Source: Babylonia areolata (lineage: Eukaryota; Mollusca; Gastropoda; Neogastropoda; Buccinidae). Taken from it: a stretch of DNA of 64,000 nt. Positions 1 through 12,503 of the stretch are shown one piece after another. Where the stretch lies: the NCBI RefSeq assembly GCF_041734735.1, contig NC_134882.1, positions 17,690,915 to 17,754,914 on the forward strand, written 5' to 3'. The translations under genes were made by a program, and so were the position numbers. How positions within the stretch are numbered: position 1 is the stretch's first letter; each line of letters starts with the position of its first letter. Under the pieces are notes generated by a model. It searched no databases and had not been told where the DNA came from. It saw nothing but the letters and a program-made list of their open reading frames with translations.

Positions 1-18
1 TGGTTGTGTAAGCTCCCA

Positions 19-50
<32 letters not shown>

Positions 51-142
51 GCGCGTGCGCATGTAGTTTTTATGAAATTGAAAGGAGACGCGGTCGTCAA
101 ACGGCTCAATGAACCGCGTCAGCCCGGTGGTAAGACAAAAGG

Positions 143-358
143 ACATGTGCACAGACAGTACACTTAGTGTGTTTGATTTGCTCTGGTATAACTACCACCC
201 TGCTGCATAAATTGACATGTGCATAGACAGTGCACTTAGTGTGTTTGATTTGCTCTGGTATAACTACCACCCTGCTGCATAAATTGACATGTGCATAGAC
301 AGTGCACTTAGTGTGCTTGATTTGCTCTGGTATAACTACCACCCTGCTGCATAAATTG
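143..358. repeat. 72-bp tandem repeat, three copies
   Basis: Three head-to-tail copies begin at 143, 215 and 287, exactly 72 bp apart. They differ by only a few bases, so the array is young. The period is a multiple of three, so long open frames result, but nothing suggests a protein. The rest of the first 600 bases holds a GC/GT microsatellite (19-60) and a G-rich tract near 447-464, with no gene visible. Confidence 0.9.
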
Positions 359-605
359 TGGACCGTGATAAATTGTGGAGCACGGCGGTGGACCTCAATG
401 AGCGGCTGCGACAGTCGATGCTCGGGAGGAGGCGGCGGAGGGGAGTAGAGGGGGGGGGGGGGGGCGGGAAGTAAAGGGAGTAGAGGTAGGGGGAGGAGGG
501 AGTTACGTCGAGTCTTTACTTGGCCACTTCATCCTCTCGATCTCCTTTTCTCTTCCGTTAACTCAGTTCAGTACATTCTGCGATGATGTTGGTCCTTCGT
601 TTTTT

Positions 606-1175
606 GACTCACTTGTGTAAACAAAGTGAGTCTATGTTTTAACCCGGTGTTCGGTTGTCTGTGTGTGTGTGTGTGTGTGTGTCCGTGTGTCCGTGCTAAA
701 CTTTAACATTGACATTTTCTCTGCAAATACTTTCAGTTGACACCAAATTTGGCATAAAAATAGGAAAAATTCAGTTCTTTCCAGTCTTGTTTAAAACAAT
801 ATTGCACCTCTGGGATGGGCACCAAAAAAAAATTTAAAAAAAGAAGCCTAATTGTATGCAAACTGCATTTACTGTTATATTTATATTTTTTGTATTCTCT
901 AAGCTTGGCACTTTGACCTCTTATTCTGACACAACAACAAGAGGAGTCATTATTGTCATTTTTTGTTCAAACAGGAACTTCTTTTGCTAAGCATGCAATT
1001 TTTATTTATTTTGCAAACGTTTTGGTGCAGATATTAAAAAAGGGAAATTGCTCTGTAATTAATGCTAGGGGACTTAATTCGCTTTAAACTGATCTTTCTC
1101 ATCTTAAACATTACGTTTTGAAATTATACTCAATACATAAAAAGCTTGTGTGTTTTACTCTGTCACAAGTGAGTC
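606..1175. mobile_element. GACTCAC-ended MITE-like element, copy 1
   Basis: The left end is GACTCACTTGTG and the right end is its inverse, CACAAGTGAGTC at 1164-1175. The left end itself forms a hairpin, because GACTCAC is followed 13 bases later by GTGAGTC. A GT microsatellite sits at 660-680. No transposase frame is present, so the element is non-autonomous. A second copy lies 1150 bp downstream in the same orientation, and the two also share about 35 bp to the right of the inverted repeat, so the true end may be slightly further right. Confidence 0.65.
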
Positions 1176-1755
1176 TTGAAGGCCTTGCCTCTCTTGTTTT
1201 TGTTGTTGTTGCTTTGTTTTTCTTTTGTTTGGTTTTTTTTTTTAAGGGGGCCTGGGGGGGGGGGAGGGGGGGGGAGGCGGGGGATGATGGTTGTTTTTGT
1301 TTGTTTGTTTGCTGTTTTGCTTGTTGTATTCCCTCCGTCTTCATCCCTAAACAGCTCCTAGGAGGATTGTTTTGGCAAGGCCATATTGGACCTTGTTGTG
1401 TGGCCATACTAATGTAGTTTTCTTTTCTTAACGGATATCACAGCTGATCTTCTGATGGACCGATGTGCTGCTTGATGGTTTGACGTACTTGTTCGTTGGT
1501 GACGTAATCAGTGTATCTGATATCCAGTACATACCCTCTATGTTTAACCATGCAACTTTTGCAAGGTTATTTCCATTACAAAGTACGTTTGTATCTTCTC
1601 TTTCTTCTTCTGTTTTCTAATCTATAGTGACCTGAAAGGGGTAACAATGATTATATGAAGTCACACCGGGTACGGGTTTTGATCAAATAAGCCAGACACA
1701 GTTGGTTTGTTTTGTTCTTGTGTGTGTGTGTGTGTGTTTTGTTTGTTTGGTTTTT

Positions 1756-2249
1756 GACTCACTTGTGTAAACAAAGTGAGTCTGTTTTAACCCGGTGTTC
1801 GGTTGTCTGTGTGTGTGTGTGTGTGTGTCCGTGTGTCTGTGTGTCCGTGGAAAACTTTAACATTGACATTTTCTCTGCAAATACTTTGTCAGTTGACACC
1901 AGATTAGGCATAAAAATAGGAAAAATTCAGTTCTTTCCAGTCATCTTGTTTAAAACAAATATTGCACCTCTGGGATGGGCACAAAAAAATTTAAAAAAGA
2001 AGCCTAATTATATGCAAACTGCATTTACTGTTATATTTATATTTTTGGTATTCTCTAAACTTGGCACTTTGACCTCTTATTCGACACAACAACAAGAGGA
2101 GTCATTATTATCATTTTTTGTTCAAACAGGAACTTCTTTTGCTAAGCATGGAATTTTTATTTATTTTGCAAACGTTTTGGTGCAGATATTAAAGAAGGGA
2201 AATTACTCTGTAATTAATGCTAGGGGACGTAATTTATCACAAGTGAGTC
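1756..2249. mobile_element. GACTCAC-ended MITE-like element, copy 2
   Basis: It is collinear with the copy at 606-1175, with the same terminal GACTCACTTGTG and CACAAGTGAGTC. It lacks about 80-90 bp of the right internal part that copy 1 has, just before the right inverted repeat. The long open frame at 1712-2365 is a by-product of this low-complexity DNA. Confidence 0.65.
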
Positions 2250-2498
2250 TTGAAGGCCTTGCCTCTCTTGTTTGTTGTTGTTGTTTTTTTCTCGTCTTGT
2301 CAGGGGAAAGCTTTGACAGGAAGTGTTTTATCGGGAAGGCACCAGGACGTTATAGCTTAATGTAGGTTTAAGGTTTTATTTGGGTGATCGCTGGATTAGT
2401 TTCGCCATGTCACCGTGTCAGTTTGCTGGGCCGAAGTTAGTGTGCGTGAATATATTATGACCCCCACTCCACCCCATTCTCCCCACCACCACCTCCCT

Positions 2499-2507
<9 letters not shown>

Positions 2508-2557
<50 letters not shown>

Positions 2558-2676
2558 GTCTGTCTTTTCCATTTTGTCTTTGCAGTATTTCTGTCTCTGG
2601 TTCTCTTTCTCAAACATTCGCTTACGTAGACAGGTATGCTCACCTGCGCGAGCGCCAAGACACACCCGTACACGCA

Positions 2677-2724
<48 letters not shown>

Positions 2725-2845
2725 TACACACATATACTAACCATGTATCTCTCAAACACACACACATGCACGTACGCATACAACCCTAACCCCACCCCCA
2801 CCCCCAACCCCACCCACCACACACACACACACATAGTGGCGCGCG

Positions 2846-2900
<55 letters not shown>

Positions 2901-3260
2901 CACAAATATGCGCAATACACATCATGCAACAAGAATGACTGAACGGGCCTCATGCCATGAACAGGTGAAGAAAGGTATACAGCAACAACAACAACAACCA
3001 CCGTAGACTACAGACAGTGCCAATAGTGCTCTGCAGCAGAATAGAAAGGTCGTGGAGGCATCCTTCGACTTTAACCTGTTACCATAGACTTGCGCTGTAA
3101 ACACATTGCTCACCCGAACTGTGTGTGTGTGTGTGTGTGACGGTGTGTGTGTGTTCGCGCGCGCCCGCGTGTGTAAGTGTGTGTGCATGTGCTTGTGTGT
3201 CTGGGTCTGGGTCTGTATGTGTGCGCGGTTGTTGTTGTGGTTTGTGCGTGCATGCACGCG
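2508..3260. repeat. Microsatellite cluster (CT)n, (CA)n, (GT)n
   Basis: The cluster contains a (CT)n run at about 2508-2553, (CA)n runs at about 2678-2717, 2820-2833 and 2849-2895, and a GT/GC-GT region at 3119-3235. All open frames here are simple-sequence translations. From 3261 to 3835 I see no feature. Confidence 0.9.
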
Positions 3261-3840
3261 CACGGCACGCCAGCATAATATTTTTTTCTTCGATGTATGT
3301 CTCGTTGACTTTTCTTGAAATCTGCTTGCCCGTCTAACGGTGTATGTTTAATTTCTGACATGATGAACCTCTTTCTCGACAATATTGATAGTGGAAAAAA
3401 AGTTAACTTGCAGGAAAAAAATAAATAAGAAGAAATAAGAAACCAGGTGATGATGCACTCTCCCTGGGGAGAGCCACCCGAATTTCGCACAGAGGGAAAT
3501 CTGTTGTGGCAGAAGAGTAATACAAATAAATTATAAATCTAGCGACATTTTGAAAGCAATGCATACATTAAAAAGGACACATCTCTGATGTTGTCAATAC
3601 ACTCACATGCAGAACAAACAGCGCACGTGCTCTAAAAAATGTGTTTCGGCTCTGAGACGGACTGATGTGTGCGCTTTTGAGCAGGCGCTTTCGGTTTGAG
3701 TCATAGTGTGCGTTCTTTGGGGGTTCACACCACCTACCACCCCACACCTCATGCAAAAATCGATACGTGACATATCTTCATCATCATGCCGTATACGGCA
3801 TGTGTTTGTGTATATTGCTGTTGATTTTTTTTTTTTTCTC

Positions 3841-3972
3841 TCAAGGCCTGACTAAGCGCGTTGGGTTACGCTGCTGGTCAGGCATCTGCTTGGCAGATGT
3901 GGTGTAGCGTATATGGATTTGTCCGAACGCAGTGACGCCTCCTTGAGCTACTGAAACTGAAACTGAAACTGT
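3841..3972 (+). mobile_element. Short SINE (family B), copy with ACTGAA tail
   Basis: This is a conserved block of about 120 bp centred on a GCATCTGCTTGGCAGATG hairpin, with an (ACTGAA)n tail at 3955-3970. The same block recurs at 11155-11278 (inverted), 46996-47100 and, much decayed, at 38753-38892. The simple-repeat tail is typical of a SINE 3' end. The family name is not certain from sequence alone. Confidence 0.7.
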
Positions 3973-4102
3973 TGGGGATATGGTGTGGAGCTGTTCGGGA
4001 CTGTTCGTCCGCAGCCCAAAACGGTGGGGAAAATCCATGTATACATATACATATAGCTCAGTGCTGGAGAAATGCACGAGTCAAGCACGGGATGTTCCGT
4101 TT

Positions 4103-4107
<5 letters not shown>

Positions 4108-4148
<41 letters not shown>

Positions 4149-4420
4149 CACCCCCCCCCCCCCGCCCCCCCCATCCTTCGTGATTCACCGATGTGATGTT
4201 GTTTTGACGGACAAGCAGGTGAAAATGTTAGTGTTTGGCTAAGCGTCGTTATTTCATACCAGCACTACTACTACTACTACTACTACTGTTGATGCTGCCG
4301 CTGCCGCTGCTGCTACTGCTACTGTTACTACAACTACTACTTGTGCTGCTGCTAATGCTTCTACTACTTCTTCTACAGCTTCTGCCACAACTGCTGCGCT
4401 TGTGCTGCTGCTGCTGCTGT
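4108..4420. repeat. (CT)n and interrupted CTA/CTG triplet repeats
   Basis: A (CT)n tract at about 4108-4144 is followed by a C-rich run near 4150-4170. An interrupted CTA/CTG/CTT triplet region at 4260-4420 translates as poly-Leu, poly-Ala or poly-Thr depending on frame. No flanking splice or start context supports coding. Confidence 0.85.
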
Positions 4421-4479
4421 TCAGTGCTATAAGAATACCGAATAGAAAAAACTGATTATCGAAAATACAGATCATGTGT

Positions 4480-6790
4480 TAAAATGTTGATGAAGGGAAA
4501 AGATGCTGTTGACGTTTTTGTTGATGTTGTTTTTTGTTTTTGTGTGTGTTATTTTTGTTTTGTTGTTTTGTTTTTGTTTTGTTGTTTTGTTTTTGTTTTG
4601 TTTTTTTTGGGGGGAAGTGGGGGGGGGGGGTGCGGGAGGGGGGTGGGTGTCGTTTGTCTTTGTTTGCTTGTGGCTTGACGTCAGTTGGCGCTGGGAAAAG
4701 ATGCTGTGTAAGGGATTTTTTTTTGGGGGGGGGAAGGGGGGGGGAGCATTTTTTGCTTTTGCTTGTATGTTACTGTTGTTACTTTTTTTCTTTTTTCTTT
4801 TTTTTTGTTTGTTCGTTTTGCTCTTGGTATGACGTCAAGTGGCGCACAGCAATATGTCGTGGAGATGGTTAACAGGACATCATTCAAAACTTGATCGGTT
4901 TTTTTTTTCTTGCTGACAGTTGCAAAACAATTGTTTTGGGCGCAGAAGAACAAATTTCTCTCTCTCTCTCTCTCTTTCGCACACAGCACACATGTTGCAC
5001 ACGTGGGTTTAGTTAAGACTCGTATGTCCTTGGGATAATATTATCTTATTCTGGACCCATTGTTCTCTGCCAGTGTGTGTGTGTGTGCCCGCGCGCGTGC
5101 GTGCGTGCGTGTGTGTGTGCACCATCTTATACGTTCTCAGTGGGTTTTAACCTCAGTCCGCACCCTCCCTCTCCCCTTCCCAACACAGCCACACATCACT
5201 GTATACCATGCTCCTGTCCACTGAGCTATGAATAGAGCTGACAATCGTCTATTTATAGCTCAGTGCTTGCTGTCCCATGCAGCAACAGCAGTCCACAGGA
5301 ATTTTCCAAGGGACACGACCCCTCAGTACTCTTTTCCCTTGCTTCTCGCATCCGCCTTTCCGTGTCTGTGTGTTCCGTGTCCAACTAATTAAAAATGAAT
5401 GAATAAATATAGATAGAAGATAAATAAATAGATGTGATACCAGTCGCAACAAAATAAAACTAATCGTTCTTCTCACCCAGATCTGCAATATTAGCATGCA
5501 TTGTCGGAGAACAAAAAGGGATTCGATTTATTACACTGTCGTAAACTGAAATAACATACTGTAAGAGCCATCCCCCACTTTCATTTCACTGTAAAGTTTG
5601 GGGTGGGATGTTTACTGGGTACTTTACTGGGCGCCTAGTTCTTACTAAGGTTCACCATACTGCACTAGCTGGGCTGAGAGTGAGAACACACAACAGCCAC
5701 TGAAACAAAAACACTCTTTCGTCGAGTAACGTCACGCTCTCATTCATTTTTTCAATGACGCATCGACATCTCATGTGTAGGCGTTCCATTCTTTAGATCT
5801 AAATCTGCTCTGTTTCGAAAAGCAACACGATCATCTGTTACAAACTGATTTATCATTTGTTCGTTTGTCTTTGTGAGCGTTTGTAAGGTATTTTGCCGAA
5901 GCACAGTTTTTAACCAAAAAAGTGTTGGGTGGGCTTTTTCTTGTTACTGGATTAGTTACTGTTTAGATTCAGTTTATCTGTGGGGAAACTAGCTGTTGCT
6001 TCACACAGCGCTCATGGATTTGTTATTAAACATTTCATTGGTCAGCGGGGACGTAATGTGGGAAGTCTTAACAATGAGTCTGATTGGTTTTGTGTTAACT
6101 TGTTCTTGATTATTATAAACTGATGTGTGTTTCGTTGTTTCGTTGTTTCGTTTTGCTTTTTTTTATATTTTTTTCCTCTTTTTTTTTTTTTTCAAAATTA
6201 TTATTGGGAAAGGGCCTGGTTTGTGTAGAGCTATTTTGGTTCTAAATTTTATGTTTGTTTGCTCCTTCATTTTGTCAGACACACTCACTCAGTCATTTTA
6301 ACGTTCTGTTTCATGTGAGTTTCTTTTATAGTTACCTCTACAGTTCCCGGGATTATTTATACTTTAAATGATGATGTAAGACCACAGTTTGACAGGCTGA
6401 ATTCTGGAAATAATCTATCTATATTTCGCTGTTATTTATTAATTTATTTGTTTGCTTATTTGTTTGTTTTTCTGTGTCATTTTGATTTCATTTGTTGTCA
6501 AACATTTTAGAACGGGAAATGATAGCCAGTGAGCCTGTGATGTATGTTCCGCTGTTCTTATTCACTTGTATAGTTTGTGCTGATGATTTTCAGTTTATCT
6601 ATTCTCGTTTTTGCCAGACAGCAACGCAGATAGGCAAACTTGGTATTTCCGACCCTGATTTATCCTTTTCTTCTTTCTGCTTTATTTCAATTTTTCATTT
6701 ATTGTTAATGCATTTCATAATTCTTTGCTTTATCCGCATGTCTGTTTGTTGTTTTGTTGTCTTTTCCGTTATCTATTGTCTCAATGTCTT
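4480..6790. other. Intergenic DNA without a recognised gene
   Basis: The first part (4480-4990) is T- and G-rich low-complexity DNA with long G runs and a (CT)n near 4956-4974. From 4991 to 6790 there is a short GT/GC-GT tract near 5072-5118 and otherwise unremarkable AT-rich sequence. No exon with conserved coding character was seen on either strand. Confidence 0.6.
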
Positions 6791-6799
6791 GTTTATCTG

Positions 6800-6858
<59 letters not shown>
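6800..6858. repeat. (CT)n microsatellite
   Basis: This is an uninterrupted CT run of about 29 units. Frames crossing it read as Ser-Leu repeats and are not genes. Confidence 0.95.
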
Positions 6859-6861
<3 letters not shown>

Positions 6862-6959
6862 TATTTTGATGTTTTTGTTGTCGTTTTTGTTTGTGTGTTT
6901 TTGTTTTGGTTTGGTTTTTTGGTGTGGTTTTTTTCTGTTTTTTGTTTGACTAGCTGATC

Positions 6960-7729
6960 ACCTGTGTTGGCCGTCTCATGTTAAAAGGTGACTACTGCTG
7001 CAGGGGAGGTTTCGTTTCCGAGTCTCTCGGAGGGTCTCCCACGACCTACCCCCTACCACCACCACCATCACCCATCCCAGCGATCATCGCAACCAGTGCC
7101 AAGACATCACCCGCAGCTTCCACCCACCGACACCGCGACCAGTTGAAGCGGCAGTGCACTTCTTGCTTCCACACATCGCCATTTCCAGTCGCTGCTGTCA
7201 CAAACTTCATTAAACTTCTCTCTTCTACCCGGGACCAGGTTGCAGTGTTGGATGCATCACCTGCACCTGAGGGATACAGTACCAACCGACCACCCACTAA
7301 ACACCTCTTCGTGAACTCCCACCACTGACCCACCCCACCCACCAACCGCGTACTGATCACCCCCACTATAAACCCAACCACCTCTCTCAAACCACCCGCA
7401 TCGCCCAACTGTCACCCAACCAAAACCACCCCCACCCCAAACCATCCACCCACCAAAAACCATCCATTTCACCCAGCCATCCACCTCACCGAAAACACCC
7501 ACCCCACCAAAACCTAAACCATCCACCCCACCGAAGCTATCCACTCTACCCAAAACTCCTCATCCAAACCACCCCCACTCAACCAGTCCCCCATCAAAAC
7601 TATCCACCCCACCCGAACCCGAACTACAAACTATCCACCCCACCAAAACCTCCCCATCAAAACCACCCCCGTCCAACCAACCACCCGCCACAACCAAACC
7701 ACCACAATCCACCCACCCCACCCCTCACC
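6960..7729 (+). promoter_or_regulatory. 5' flank and probable 5' UTR of the AnmK gene
   Basis: The sequence becomes C-rich and A-rich (degenerate CCACC/CCAAAACC repeats from about 7320 to 7728) directly before the AnmK ATG at 7730. No stop-free upstream extension resembles the kinase, and bacterial family members start close to the SGTSLDG motif, so the ATG at 7730 is a fitting start. The transcription start cannot be placed. Confidence 0.35.
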
Positions 7730-7972
7730 ATGACCACCTACACTGGTCTGGGGCTGACCTCCGGCAGCTCACTGGACGGGCTGGACATCTGCTGTGCCGA
7801 ATTCACGGGAGACCTCAACACGGACATCTGGAGCTTCCGTATCCTGGAGGCCACCACGGTCCCCTATGACGACGCCTGGAGGGAAAGACTGGCCAACGTC
7901 CACACCCTCTCCGGGCTGGAGCTGATCCGTCTCCACTACGACTACGCTCACTTCATGGGCAAGGCCATTGAG
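7730..7972 (+). CDS. anmK-like: AnmK-like exon 1
   Basis: Exon 1 has 81 codons and ends in phase 0 at GAG|GTGAGG. It carries the Ser/Thr-rich phosphate loop SGSSLDGLD. The last roughly 20 bases together with the start of the intron are the seed of the 42-bp array that follows. Confidence 0.92.
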
Positions 7973-10900
7973 GTGAGGGGTTAAGAGACAGTAGTGATGA
8001 TACAGGTGCAGAGGGGCACAGCCATACAGGTGAGGGGTTGGGGACAGGTGCAGAGGGGCACAGCCATACAGGTGAGGGGTTGGGGACAGGTGCAGAGGGG
8101 CACAGCCGTACAGGTGAGGGGTTGGGGACAGGTGCAGAGGGGCACAGCCATACAGGTGAGGGGTTGGGGACAGGTGCAGAGGGGCACAGCCATACAGGTG
8201 AGGGGTTGGGGACAGGTGCAGAGGGGCACAGCCATACAGGTGAGGGGTTGGGGACAGGTGCAGAGGGAGACAGCCGGACAGGTGAGGGGTTGGGAACAGG
8301 TGCAGAGGGGCACAGCCATACAGGTGAGGGGTTGGGAACAGGTGCAGAGGGGGACAGCCATACAGGTGAGGGGTTGGGGACAGGTGCAGAGGGGCACAGC
8401 CATACAGGTGAGGGGTTGGGGACAGGTGCAGAGGGAGACAGCCATACAGGTGAGGGGTTGGGGACAGGTGCAGAGGGAGACAGCCATACAGGTGAGGGGT
8501 TGGGGACAGGTGCAGAGGGGCACATCCATACAGGTGAGGGGATGGGGACAGGTGCAGAGGGGGACAGCCATACAGGTGAGGGGATGGGGACAGTAGTGAT
8601 GATACAGGTGCAGAGGGGGACAGCCATACAGGTGAGGGGTTTGGGACAGGTACAGAGGGGGACAGCCATACAGGTGAGGGGTTGGGGACAGGTGCAGAGG
8701 GGCACAGCCATACAGGTGAGGGGTTGGGGACAGGTACAGAGGGAGACAGCCGGACAGGTGAGGGGTTTGGGACAGGTACAGAGGGAGACAGCCATACAGG
8801 TGAGGGGTTGGGGACAGGTACAGAGGGGGACAGCCATACAGGTGAGGGGTTGGGGACAGGTACAGAGGGGGACAGCCATACAGGTGAGGGGTTTGGGACA
8901 GGTACAGAGGGGGACAGCCGTACAGGTGAGGGGTTGGGGACAGGTGCAGAGGGAGACAGCCATACAGGTGAGGGGTTGGGAACAGGTGCAGAGGGGCACA
9001 GCCATACAGGTGAGGGGTTGGGGACAGGTGCAGAGGGGCACAGCCGTACAGGTGAGGGGTTGGGGACAGGTACAGAGGGAGACAGCCATACAGGTGAGGG
9101 GTTTGGGACAGGTACAGAGGGAGACAGCCATACAGGTGAGGGGTTTGGGACAGGTACAGAGGGGGACAGCCATACAGGTGAGGGGTTTGGGACAGGTACA
9201 GAGGGGGACAGCCATACAGGTGAGGGGTTTGGGACAGGTACAGAGGGGGACAGCCATACAGGTGAGGGGTTGGGGACAGGTGCAGAGGGGCACAGCCATA
9301 CAGGTGAGGGGTTGGGGACAGGTACAGAGGGAGACAGCCGGACAGGAGAGGGGTTTGGGACAGGTACAGAGGGGGACAGCCATACAGGTGAGGGGTTGGG
9401 GACAGGTACAGAGGGGGACAGCCATACAGGTGAGGGGTTGGGGACAGGTACAGAGGGGGACAGCCATACAGGTGAGGGGTTTGGGACAGGTACAGAGGGG
9501 GACAGCCGTACAGGTGAGGGGTTGGGGACAGGTGCAGAGGGAGACAGCCATACAGGTGAGGGGTTGGGAACAGGTGCAGAGGGGCACAGCCATACAGGTG
9601 AGGGGTTGGGGACAGGTGCAGAGGGGCACAGCCGTACAGGTGAGGGGTTGGGGACAGGTGCAGAGGGAGACAGCCGGACAGGTGAGGGGTTGGGGACAGG
9701 TGCAGAGGGGCACAGCCGTACAGGTGAGGGGTTGGGGACAGGTACAGAGGGGGACAGCCATACAGGTGAGGGGTTGGGGACAGGTGCAGAGGGGGACAGC
9801 CGTACAGGTGAGGGGTTGGGGACAGTAGTGGATATACCAGTGAAGAGGGGGACGGCTCCACACGTAAGGGGTTGAAGAGACCGTAGTCGTGCTACAGGTG
9901 CAGAAGGGAACAGCCATTCAGGTGGGGGGGGTTGGGGACAGCAATGATGATACAGTCTCCAGGGGGGCGGGAGGCGGTGGGTTGGGGGACACTAGTGATA
10001 ATGCAATGGCAAAAGGGGGCAGTCATGCAGGTGAGGGTTTAGGGACAATAGTATTGTATTGTTCTTGAACGAATAAAATTTGTTCAAACCAATATTGATG
10101 ATACAGGTGCAGAGTGGGACGTGAAGGGTAGGGGGACAATAATGACAATACAGGCGAGGAGGGTGAATTACAGTACAGGTGAAGACAAGGGGACAACGAC
10201 AATAATAACGTGAACGGGGGAACACAGTACAGGTGGTGGCTTGGGGGACGAAAATGATAATACCGCTACGACTGCTGTTGCTGCTGCTGCTGCAGCATCT
10301 CCTTCTACTGCTGCTGCTACTACCAGTAATACTACTACTGCTGCTACTGCTGTTGTTGCTACTACTACTACTACAACTACTACTACTGTTCCTACTACCA
10401 TCATACACCACTTATTCGATTGTGGGCTGCGACTCCCACGTTCACTCGTACACATGAGTGGGGTTTTACATGTATAACAGTTTTTGTTTTTACCCCCGCC
10501 ATGTGTCGGGGTGGAGGGTGCATACCGAGCATGTTTTTCTTACCATGACACACGGAACGCTGACATTGATTACGTGCGTGATTACGATCTTCTGCGTGTG
10601 TATACACACGAAAGGGTTTCATGCATGCACAAGCAGTTTTGCACATCTGTTAACCTGGATGATCGGAACGATCCCCACCCTGAACCAACCAGTACCAGGC
10701 GCTATAACCTGGGTTCGAACCTAGAACCCTCTGATCGAAAGTCCAACGCTTTAACCACTCGGCTGTTGCGCCCGTCACTACCATATACAAACTATGGCAG
10801 GATTTCATGGTCAGGATGGCGGAGAAGGATAAAGACCTTCCGGGTGGGAAGCTTGACATCCGGGTGGACTTTGTGGCGGCCAACGGGCACACGGCGTTCC

Positions 10901-10986
10901 ATCAGCCCGAGAACGGAGTAACCTTCCAACTGGGGGATGGCGAGGTCCTCTCCACCTACCTCAAGTGCCCCCTCATCACCAACTTC

Positions 10987-11047
<61 letters not shown>

Positions 11048-11051
11048 TGTG

Positions 11052-11099
<48 letters not shown>

Positions 11100-12437
11100 T
11101 GTGTGTGTGTGTGTGTGTGTCTGTCTGTCTGTCTGTTTGTAGCCTAGCATATAGTTTCCGTTTCAGTAGCTCAAGGAGGCGTCACTGCGTTCGGACAAAT
11201 CCATATACGCTACGCCACATCTGCCAAGCAGATGCCTGACCAGCAGCGTAACCCAACGCGTTTAGTCGGGCCTTGAGAAAATTGGTAGTCAATACTTCGA
11301 TAGTAGAATAATCGAAGTTTTCAAAGCATGAAACATGCTAAGCAACTTCTCAGTCGTTTCGAGAACCCACCACCAAACCGGACCACCATATAGCTTTAGT
11401 CTAAAGAAATTCGGATTCCTTTGTCTTCGTCCATTTCTTTAATGTGAGAACTTCCCGCTTGTAAAGTTCTTATGATGTCAGCAGCGGTAAAACGCTGCCA
11501 TCGTCGTCTTTTTTGTCGTTATCATGGAAACAGTTAATTATGCCTCATTGAGACTGCTTGAAAAGGAATGTCTTTTTGATTCGTTTCTAAGGATGTGAGC
11601 GAAGGACTGTGGTGGACTGAAAAAAAACAAAGCTCTGAATTCTAGGTTTGTACAGGAGGCGCTATGGCGGAGTCGGCAAAGCTTTGGACTTTCAGTGTAC
11701 ACCAGTATGGTGGTGTGTCCCTGTGGATAGGCACTTCACTCCGGTTTTCCTTGCTCCACCCGGGTGTGAAGGGATACCCGACATCAGTTGAGAAAGGTTG
11801 AAACGACGGAAGGTGAGGATTCTCCTCCTCCTCCTCCTCCTCGTTCTTCTCCCTTAACTCTGTGAAGAGTCATTTTGGGCGCCGCGCTGAAGAACTGTTT
11901 ACCAGAATCCTCCAAGTCTGTCGGTTGTGTGTCAAAGCGTGGGTATCACTAGATGGTTTTCCTGTCAATTCTCTCTCCCCCACGGACTGAGAGGATTGGG
12001 CCCTGCCTTTCTTCCTATGCCGAGGCCTAGACACAGTGGATATCAGTTCGCAGCCCCGATAGCCGTTAACTCACTCAGTACGGCCAGCCCTCTCTTCTCC
12101 TCTACACAGACCCCTCGGACGTCCAGTGGGTGTCTGAATGACCCAGCATTTAGCTTCCGTCGTCAGAATTGTGGTATTCTTTGTCAACATTCACGTCTTC
12201 AGTATAAGAGCCTTCGCTTCCAATATTTTGATGATGGTAATTGGGTGAAACGCTGTTAACGTCGTCTCTTTCGCCGTTCGTATGGAGAGAGTTAAAGGCT
12301 GTGGGACCTCAAACATTAAACCTTTCTGAAAGCTGTAGAACTGCTTTTTAAACAATCGTGTTGGTGATTTTCCCTTTTCCTCCACAATGTTGAACACGTC
12401 AGTCTCTGCGGGCAAACGGGTATTCTTGCGAGCCCAA

Positions 12438-12503
<66 letters not shown>

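Noticed and set aside
2415-2789. Overlapping long frames on both strands at 2.4-3.3 kb and similar ones at 10.9, 13.2, 38.1 and 43.8 kb
   Set aside because: Translations of CA/GT and CT microsatellites.
7985-9830. Regular array resembling a CRISPR locus
   Set aside because: Units are contiguous with no unique spacers, in a eukaryotic intron, and derived from a splice donor.
7953-9917. Open frames of up to 654 codons on both strands
   Set aside because: They are produced by the 42-bp repeat, whose length is a multiple of three and lacks stops in all frames. The array lies in an intron of a gene with a well supported exon chain.
10700-10776. tRNA gene on the minus strand
   Set aside because: A and B boxes are present, but there is no foldable acceptor stem and the same head recurs attached to a common body at 25.4, 31.6 and 39.9 kb, so it is a SINE head.
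11927-12259. 110-codon open frame on the plus strand
   Set aside because: It lies across a SINE with a nested MITE and shows no conserved protein content.
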